The notes under the pieces are model-generated. The model did not search any database and had not been told where the DNA came from. It saw only the letters and a list, made by a program, of their open reading frames with translations. A stretch of DNA of 64,000 nucleotides. Origin: Treponema sp. GTDB lineage: Bacteria; Spirochaetota; Spirochaetia; Treponematales; Treponemataceae. Positions 52,484-58,385 of the stretch are shown here, one piece after another; positions within the stretch are counted from its first letter, which is position 1; the number at the start of each line of letters is the position of its first letter. A program made the position numbers and the translations under genes. The stretch covers positions 1 to 64,000 of the forward strand of contig JAEESZ010000011.1 in the NCBI GenBank assembly GCA_016286535.1. The letters run 5' to 3'.

Positions 52484-53728
52484 TTAATCTTTATAACCAG
52501 ACCAGCTGCGGACTTTAGCCAGTTTTTCCAGGAAGAAGTCAACTTCTTCCTCGGTGTTATAAAAATAAAGACTGGCACGTGCGCTGGACTGGATTCCAAG
52601 ATACTGACCCAGGGGCTGGGCACAATGGTGTCCGGCCCTTATTGCTATATGTTCATCAGAAAGAAGGGTAGCAATATCATGAGGATGAACGCCGTCAATT
52701 GTAAATGTTACTATTCCACCTCTCTTTAAAGGATCTTCTGGACCTACAAAATTTATATGAGGAATATTTTTCATGCCATTCATAAGACGGCTTGCAAGTA
52801 CTTTATCATGATTTTCAATATTTTCCAGACCAATTGACTGAATATAGCGGATTGCAGCAGCCATTCCAACTGCATCGCCTGCACTTACAGTTCCTGCTTC
52901 AAACTTGTGTGGAACTTCAGCCCAGGTAGCTTTTTCGCGAGTTACATATTCAATCATTTCACCACCGCGGAGGAAAGGATCCATTTCTTCGAGTAAGGCA
53001 CGTTTTCCATAAAGGGCACCAACCCCCATAGGACCGCAAAGTTTGTGGGCGCTTATTGCAAAGAAATCTGCATTAATGTCCTGAACATCTACCTTCATAT
53101 GAGGGGCAGATTGAGCTCCATCAACTATAAAAATTGCTCCGACTGCATGTGCTGCCTGTCCTATTTTTTTAACAGGATTTGTAACTCCAAGTACATTACT
53201 TACATGTACTATTGATACAATTTTAGTGCGGTTAGTGATTTTTGCTTCAATTTCTTTGTCGCTTATAATTCCGCTTTCTTTATCACATTCAAGAAAAACA
53301 AGTTTTGCACCGGTTTTTTGAGCTACCATCTGCCATGGAACTATATTTGAATGATGTTCCATAATTGAAACACAGATTTCGTCACCTTCTTTAAGTTTAT
53401 TAAGGCCCCAGCTGTAAGCTACAAGGTTTAAGCTTTCGGAAGAATTGCGGGTAAAAACAATTTCTGCAGCTTCATTTGCATTTATGAATCTGGCAACTGT
53501 TTCGCGGGCATTTTCGTAAGCCATTGTGGCTCTTTCACTTAGGGAATAAAGACCTCTTAAGGGGTTAGCGTTTTCGGTAGCGTAAAAATGTGTCATAGCA
53601 TTAAGGACAATAAAAGGTCTTTGTGCTGTAGCGGCTGTATCAAAGTATACTAAATCTTTATTTTCTTCTGATGAGTGTTCATCTATTGCCTTAAAAAAAG
53701 GGAAATCTTTACGGTATTTATTTTCCAT
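52484..53728 (-). CDS. sufS: Cysteine desulfurase SufS
   Basis: 414 aa PLP enzyme that takes sulfur from cysteine for Fe-S clusters. Landmarks: AATAQRPFIVLNAM, EHHSNIVPWQ, the PLP lysine in ISAHKLCGPMGVGALYG, and the catalytic Cys in IRAGHHCAQPLGQ. This is the group II (SufS/CsdA) type, made to work with SufU or SufE. GAGG before the ATG. Last gene of sufCBDS. Confidence 0.96.
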   Translation of the reverse strand: MENKYRKDFPFFKAIDEHSSEENKDLVYFDTAATAQRPFIVLNAMTHFYATENANPLRGLYSLSERATMAYENARETVARFINANEAAEIVFTRNSSESLNLVAYSWGLNKLKEGDEICVSIMEHHSNIVPWQMVAQKTGAKLVFLECDKESGIISDKEIEAKITNRTKIVSIVHVSNVLGVTNPVKKIGQAAHAVGAIFIVDGAQSAPHMKVDVQDINADFFAISAHKLCGPMGVGALYGKRALLEEMDPFLRGGEMIEYVTREKATWAEVPHKFEAGTVSAGDAVGMAAAIRYIQSIGLENIENHDKVLASRLMNGMKNIPHINFVGPEDPLKRGGIVTFTIDGVHPHDIATLLSDEHIAIRAGHHCAQPLGQYLGIQSSARASLYFYNTEEEVDFFLEKLAKVRSWSGYKD

Positions 53729-53763
53729 GGTGCTAACCTCATTAGTTATCTAAAATAAATTAA

Positions 53764-54819
53764 TTATAAGTTTTCTAAATATGAATTAATTTCTTCCTGA
53801 ATACTCTCATCCTCAATGCCTGCAGCAGCAGCTGTAATCTTTGCCCTGGTGAGTAATTTTTCAGCTGTCTTCTGGTCTATTCCACGGCTGTTCATGTAGA
53901 AAAGCATTTCGTTTGAAAGTTTTCCGATTGTTGAACCATGTTCTGCAGAAATATCTTCTTCTCCACAAAGAATAATAGGAGCTGCTTTTACAATGGCTTT
54001 TGGCGAAAGAAGAAGGGTAGTTTCAATTTCATTGCCTTTAGAAGCTGAGCATCCCTTTCTCATGTCAATTGTTCCGCGATAAGTTTTTGTAGCGTCATCT
54101 TTTGCAGTTCCGTGAGTTTTCATATTGCAGACAGTTTTCTTTCCCTTATGAATTACAATCTGATTCATATCCAGATACTGATTATTCTGGCAGATATAGG
54201 CTGTGTCAGAATAAAAAGATGACTTATAGCCCTGAAGACTTGCATTAAAGCCTGCATCAACGTGGGAGGCGCCAAGTTCTATCTGGGTAAGACTTACTTT
54301 TGCAGAGTCAGCGCAAACTACAGCAGTGTCATCAATTTGATTTACCCCTTTAGCACAAAGCTGAACTTTACTGATATGGAGCTTTGAACCTTCTTCGGCA
54401 TAAACCTTTGTAAGAACTCCAGAAAGACTTGTCTTTTTGTCAGAGCCTCCCTGGTAAAGAATGATTACATTTGCAGAGCAGCCTTCTTTTACATGAATTA
54501 TCTGATGACTTGCAGAGTTCTTGTCCATGTCTAATCTTATAATAAGAGGCTTTTCGCAGCTTTTTTCTATTGTGTAAATTTTTCCTTCTGTGGCTGCATC
54601 TGAAATTAATTTTACTGCAGCCTGACCAATTGAATATTCCGGTTCTGAAAGAGAAGTTGTAACTGTCTTTCCGCTGTTTATTTTTATACCTTCAGGTATT
54701 TGTGTTTCCAGGCCCTGATTTTCTGAAAGCGAAAAATCGTATGAAACGCTGTCTTTATTTATTTTAAGCCAGGTCCAGGTAAGGTAAGGAATTGGGTTGA
54801 TATCTATTTTTTCTTCCAT
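53764..54819 (-). CDS. sufD: Fe-S scaffold subunit SufD
   Basis: 351 aa. The SufB/SufD beta-helix core is visible (GTAKDDATKTYRGTIDMRKG, SPKAIVKAAPIILCGEEDIS, AEHGSTIGKLSNEMLFYMNS-RG). These match the C-terminal region shared with SufB, with GSTIGKL, while the N-terminal part is divergent as in SufD. It forms SufBC2D with SufB and SufC and helps iron entry. GGAG precedes the ATG. A GAAA-capped hairpin lies between sufB and this gene. Confidence 0.92.
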   Translation of the reverse strand: MEEKIDINPIPYLTWTWLKINKDSVSYDFSLSENQGLETQIPEGIKINSGKTVTTSLSEPEYSIGQAAVKLISDAATEGKIYTIEKSCEKPLIIRLDMDKNSASHQIIHVKEGCSANVIILYQGGSDKKTSLSGVLTKVYAEEGSKLHISKVQLCAKGVNQIDDTAVVCADSAKVSLTQIELGASHVDAGFNASLQGYKSSFYSDTAYICQNNQYLDMNQIVIHKGKKTVCNMKTHGTAKDDATKTYRGTIDMRKGCSASKGNEIETTLLLSPKAIVKAAPIILCGEEDISAEHGSTIGKLSNEMLFYMNSRGIDQKTAEKLLTRAKITAAAAGIEDESIQEEINSYLENL

Positions 54820-54853
54820 AAATTACTCCAAAAACAATAAGTAGGAAAACTCT

Positions 54854-54875
54854 AAAAATTGCTTTCGCAATTTTT
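54854..54875 (-). other. GAAA-capped hairpin between sufB and sufD
   Basis: On the minus (transcribed) strand AAAAATTGC-GAAA-GCAATTTTT makes a perfect 9-bp stem with a GNRA tetraloop. The loop is GNRA only on this strand, which supports an RNA role. Possible attenuator or processing point within the operon. Confidence 0.6.
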
Positions 54876-54887
54876 TTAACGAGTTTG

Positions 54888-56300
54888 CTACATTGAACCT
54901 TTCATCTCAAGGCGGATCAAATTGTTCATTTCTACCGCATACTCAAGTGGTAATTCCTTGCTTACAGGATTTGCAAAGCCGCTTACAATCATGCTGCGGG
55001 CTTCGTCCTCGGGAATTCCCCGGCTCATAAGGTAGAAAATTGCATCATTTGAAATACGTCCGATTTTTGCTTCGTGTCCAACATCGCATTCATCTGTTTT
55101 TATAACCATTGCAGGAATGGTATCACTGCGGCTTTCGCTGTCCAGCATAAGGCTTTCGCAGGAAACAGAGGTTTTACTTCCTTTTGCATTTTTGTCAATG
55201 TAAACTGCAGAGCGGTAAATTGAAACGCCGCCGCCTTTAGAAATTGACTTAGTAGAAATAAGGCTGCTGGTGTCTGGTGCAAGATGTACCATTTTTGCTC
55301 CGGTATCAAGCTGCTGACCATTGCCTGCAAAAGTAATTCCCGTAAACTCAGATTTTGCCCCCCTTCCAACAAGATCACTTTCCGGATAGAGGTAAGAAAT
55401 ATGAGAACCAAAAGAACCTGAAACCCATTCAATGCTGCCGCCTTCTTCAACCCTGGCTCTTTTTGTATTCAGGTTATACATGTTCTTAGACCAGTTTTCT
55501 ATGGTTGAATATCGCAGGTGGGCACCTTTTTTTACAAAGAGTTCTACGGCTCCTGCGTGTAAGTTTGCTTCGTTATATTTTGGTGCGGAACAACCTTCAA
55601 TAAAGTGAAGGTCAGCACCTTCGTCTACAATAATAAGTGTGTGTTCAAATTGTCCGGCACCTTTTGCGTTCAGACGGAAATATGACTGAAGAGGAAAGGA
55701 AAGGTGAACGCCTTTAGGAACATAAACAAAAGAACCTCCTGACCAGACAGCTCCATGAAGGGCTGCGAATTTATGGTCGCGTGGGGTAATAAGGGTCATA
55801 AAGTATTCTTTTACCATTGGACCCCATTCTTTTGATTTTAAGGCTTCTTCAAAGCCAAGGTAAATTACACCCTGTTTAGCAACTTCATCCTGAACATTGT
55901 GGTAAACCAGCTCAGAATCATACTGGGCTCCAACACCGGCAAGAGATTTTCTTTCCGCTTCAGGAATACCAAGCTTTTCAAAAGTGTCTTTAATATCCTG
56001 GGGAACATCTTCCCAATTGCCGCTCATCTGAGTTTTTGGGCGAACGTAAGTTGCAATATTTTCTACGTGAAGATCGTCGATGGAAGGTCCCCATTTTGGA
56101 ACCTTAAGCTGATTATAAATTTCAAGCGATTTCAAACGGAAGTCTTTCATCCATTCCGGATCGCCTTTTTCTTCACTGATTTTTGAAACGATTTCAGCTG
56201 TCAAACCGCTTTCAATACGGTAAAAATCTTTTTCAGATTCTTCGTAGCGGAAATCATAAAATTCACGGTTTATATCATCAATTTGTGCTTTATCTTCCAT
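54888..56300 (-). CDS. sufB: Fe-S scaffold subunit SufB
   Basis: 470 aa, typical SufB length. Core features: VPKGVHLSFPLQSYFRLNAK, FEHTLIIVDEGADLHFIEGC, NWSKNMYNLNTKRARVEEGG, and SCESLMLDSESRSDTIPAMV followed by DVGHEAKIGRISNDAIFYLM. SufB carries the nascent cluster in SufBC2D. There is no clear ribosome site and only 2 bp separate it from sufC, so translation is probably coupled. Confidence 0.96.
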   Translation of the reverse strand: MEDKAQIDDINREFYDFRYEESEKDFYRIESGLTAEIVSKISEEKGDPEWMKDFRLKSLEIYNQLKVPKWGPSIDDLHVENIATYVRPKTQMSGNWEDVPQDIKDTFEKLGIPEAERKSLAGVGAQYDSELVYHNVQDEVAKQGVIYLGFEEALKSKEWGPMVKEYFMTLITPRDHKFAALHGAVWSGGSFVYVPKGVHLSFPLQSYFRLNAKGAGQFEHTLIIVDEGADLHFIEGCSAPKYNEANLHAGAVELFVKKGAHLRYSTIENWSKNMYNLNTKRARVEEGGSIEWVSGSFGSHISYLYPESDLVGRGAKSEFTGITFAGNGQQLDTGAKMVHLAPDTSSLISTKSISKGGGVSIYRSAVYIDKNAKGSKTSVSCESLMLDSESRSDTIPAMVIKTDECDVGHEAKIGRISNDAIFYLMSRGIPEDEARSMIVSGFANPVSKELPLEYAVEMNNLIRLEMKGSM

Positions 56301-56302
56301 AA

Positions 56303-57040
56303 TTATTTTACGAACTCTTCAAAACCTTTTTCGTTAATCTGGTGGAATAATTCTCCATCACCAGTTTTTACAATGTGTCCCTTAACTAAAACATGAGTGT
56401 AATCAATAGGAAGACCTTCAAGAATTTTAGTTGTATGAGTGATGATTAAAAGGGAGCCGTTTGTCATCTTTCTGTATTCGGCAATTCCTTTTGCAACAAA
56501 GCGGACAGCATCAACGTCAAGACCAGAATCTGTTTCATCCAGAATGGCAAAATCAGGTTTAAGCATTAAAAGCTGAAGAATTTCTGCCTTCTTGCGTTCT
56601 CCTCCAGAAAAACCTACATTCAAATCTCTTTTTGCATATTCAGGATTCATATCCAGAAGTTCCATACAGCGTTTAAGTTCTTTCTGGAACTGGAAGAGCT
56701 TTACATGTTCTCCGGTTTTCTGCTGAATACTTGCGCGAATAAAGGCTTCAAGACTGATGCCTGGAACTTCAAGAGGACTTTGAAAACTCATAAACATTCC
56801 AAGTCTGGCTCTTTTATCTGTTGAGTATTCTGTAATATCAGTGTCTTTAAAGAGGATTTTTCCACCTTTAATCTGATAAACAGGATTTCCCATAAGAGTA
56901 TTACCAAGAGATGATTTTCCGGCTCCGTTTGGTCCCATAAGAGCGTGAATTTCACCGCTTCCAATTTTTATATTAAGATCATTGAGAATTTGTTTTCCGT
57001 CCTCAAGACCTGCATTTAAGTTTTGTACTTCTAATAACAT
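56303..57040 (-). CDS. sufC: SufC ATPase
   Basis: 245 aa ABC-type ATPase of the SufBC2D complex. Walker A GPNGAGKSSLGN, signature GFSGGERKKAEILQ, Walker B FAILDETDSGLDVDA, H-loop ITHTTKIL. The frame opens further upstream, but the SufC-family start MLLEVQNLNAGL is at ATG 57040; the 30 extra residues would be an unexplained hydrophobic piece and would remove the promoter. First gene of sufCBDS, with a leaderless-type promoter. Confidence 0.95.
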   Translation of the reverse strand: MLLEVQNLNAGLEDGKQILNDLNIKIGSGEIHALMGPNGAGKSSLGNTLMGNPVYQIKGGKILFKDTDITEYSTDKRARLGMFMSFQSPLEVPGISLEAFIRASIQQKTGEHVKLFQFQKELKRCMELLDMNPEYAKRDLNVGFSGGERKKAEILQLLMLKPDFAILDETDSGLDVDAVRFVAKGIAEYRKMTNGSLLIITHTTKILEGLPIDYTHVLVKGHIVKTGDGELFHQINEKGFEEFVK

Positions 57041-57075
57041 AACTATAATATACTGAAAAATAAGAAGGGCGACAA
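57041..57075 (-). promoter_or_regulatory. suf operon promoter, predicted leaderless
   Basis: Minus strand TTGTCG (57070-57075), 17 bp, TATATT (57047-57052), 6 bases, ATG 57040. No ribosome site. Three 23-bp repeats lie about 40 bp further upstream. Confidence 0.65.
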
Positions 57076-57114
57076 CAGAAAGAAGTAAAATACCTATTAA
57101 ATTAGTAGATTTAT

Positions 57115-57190
57115 TCCGCGCATTAAGCACACATTCTTCCGCGTATTAAGCACACATTATTCCGCGCATAAAGTTCACATTATGCCGCGC
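57115..57190. repeat. 23-bp direct repeats between sufC and exonuclease gene
   Basis: Copies at 57115-57137, 57138-57160 and 57161-57183, and a 7-bp start of a fourth. Each begins TCCGCG and has the form TCCGCGYATTAAGCACACAT; copy 3 is more diverged. They are contiguous with no spacer, between the divergent sufC and exonuclease promoters. GC-rich cores stand out from the AT-rich surroundings. Confidence 0.85.
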
Positions 57191-57243
57191 AAAAAAGCCA
57201 AAAATCAGTCATTTTTTTGCTCTTCCCCCAGACTCGGATTTAT

Positions 57244-57258
57244 TGATATAATCATTTT
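57244..57258 (+). promoter_or_regulatory. Exonuclease gene promoter, predicted leaderless
   Basis: Extended -10 TGA-TATAAT (hexamer 57247-57252), 6 bases, ATG 57259. No good -35 and no ribosome site. Confidence 0.6.
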
Positions 57259-58182
57259 ATGAATCATAAAACTTTTGTCTTTTTTGACTGTGAATGTGCA
57301 AATACTTTTGACGGAATTGGAAAAATCTGTTCTCTTGGATATGTTATTTGTGATGATGAATTAAACGTTATTGAAAGTGAAGATGTTGTAATGAATCCGG
57401 AATGTGAGTTTGACTGGTATCTTTTTAGCGGAAAGGGTGGAATCAAGCTTGCTTATTCAAAGGATTATTTTAGAACGAAGCCAAACTTTGAAAGCTATTA
57501 TAAAGATATAAAAAAACTTTTTACTACTGGAAACCGTTATATTGCAGGCTTTGCAGTAGGCAATGACCTGTCTTTCGTAAATTCAGCCTGTGAACGTTAT
57601 AATCAGAATTATATTCAGTTTAGAGCTTTTGATTTGGAGCGTTATCTCGAAAAAAAATACGGTAAAAAACAGAAGCTTACCGAATGGGCAGGAGAGTTTG
57701 GAGTTAACCTTTCAAAGTATGAAAGTCACAAATCTGTAGATGATGCAATGATGACTATGCTCTGCCTGAAGGCCGAATGTAAAAAAAGCGGCCTGACTGT
57801 AGAAGAGATTTTAACTTCTAAAGAATGTAAGGATGATTTTATTTCTAACGAACAGATTCTGGAAGCCGCAGAAGAAAGAGCTTACAGAAAAGAGATGAAA
57901 GAAAAAATTGCAAGACTCTACGGAAAAAAATCTCCAAAACCACATTTTAAGAGCCTGCTGGGTCAGAACTTTGAATTAGATAAAAGTGTTTATAAAGATC
58001 TTGATTTTGCTTTTGAACTTGTTAAGAAGATCTATGATAACGGCGGTACAGTTTATGAACATCTGACTTCTGCAGGTTCTGTAGTCTTTAATGATATGCC
58101 TCAGAAAGAAGTTGAAGCAAAAATCAAAAAAAGGGGCTTAAAGATTCTTCTTTTGAAGGACCTGCGGGACACAATAAAATAG
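57259..58182 (+). CDS. DEDDh 3'-5' exonuclease family protein
   Basis: 307 aa. The N-terminal roughly 180 residues form a DnaQ-like exonuclease fold with all acidic positions: FFDCECAN (Asp and Glu), GNDLSFVNSACERY (Asp) and HKSVDDAMMTM (His and Asp). Substrate may be DNA or RNA. The C-terminal 120 residues are Lys-rich and helical, ending in a BRCT-like or helix-loop piece (FNDMPQKEVEAKIKKRGLK) that could bind nucleic acid. Divergent from sufC over a gap that holds the 23-bp repeats; monocistronic. Confidence 0.85.
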   Translation: MNHKTFVFFDCECANTFDGIGKICSLGYVICDDELNVIESEDVVMNPECEFDWYLFSGKGGIKLAYSKDYFRTKPNFESYYKDIKKLFTTGNRYIAGFAVGNDLSFVNSACERYNQNYIQFRAFDLERYLEKKYGKKQKLTEWAGEFGVNLSKYESHKSVDDAMMTMLCLKAECKKSGLTVEEILTSKECKDDFISNEQILEAAEERAYRKEMKEKIARLYGKKSPKPHFKSLLGQNFELDKSVYKDLDFAFELVKKIYDNGGTVYEHLTSAGSVVFNDMPQKEVEAKIKKRGLKILLLKDLRDTIK

Positions 58183-58221
58183 CCCTTCAATAAAATAAAA
58201 GATTTCATTTGAACATCTCTA

Positions 58222-58381
58222 TTAAAATGTAGTAATATAAGAATATAATTTTATATTTCAGCTGATTTCCGATTTGTCAGCATCCCTTTTTGCAGGCCAG
58301 CATTAGTTTTTCAAGGGGGATTATGATGAACTCGCCCAGAATTTTGGGGAAACTGCGGATTTTGGCAAGGTGGTTTTTTTT
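58222..58381 (+). promoter_or_regulatory. Promoter and structured leader of thrA
   Basis: TTAAAA (58222-58227), 16 bp, TATAAT (58244-58249). The leader then has GCTGA/TCAGC (58261-58265 with 58277-58281), and directly after it ATCCCTTTT (58282-58290) can pair over 9 bp (two G-U) with AAGGGGGAT (58313-58321), which is the ribosome site of a short ORF. CAGC at 58298-58301 could compete for GCTG, which suggests switching. No known riboswitch motif (lysine box, SAM, T-box) is seen. Confidence 0.55.
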
Positions 58382-58385
58382 ATGA
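58326..58385 (+). CDS. Short leader ORF overlapping the thrA start
   Basis: 19 codons, MNSPRILGKLRILARWFFL. AAGGGGG lies 6 bases before the ATG (another ATG at 58323 is in frame). Its TGA shares bases with the thrA ATG (ATGA), so ribosomes finishing it could restart on thrA. It has no run of Thr codons, unlike the enteric thr leader; it does contain two Ile-Leu pairs and several Arg. May be a coupling ORF rather than a sensor. Confidence 0.5.
   Translation: MNSPRILGKLRILARWFFL

Noticed and set aside
57041..57130. Extended N-terminus of SufC (30 hydrophobic residues)
   Set aside because: Conserved SufC begins at MLLEVQNL, and the upstream part overlaps a good promoter.
57115..57190. CRISPR array
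   Set aside because: The 23-bp units are directly adjacent without spacers and no cas gene is near.
58250..58381. Lysine riboswitch, T-box or SAM riboswitch for thrA
   Set aside because: The leader is only about 126 nt and no consensus core (for example a T-box GGUGG-type antiterminator in the right context) can be recognised; AAGGTGG there is the thrA ribosome site.
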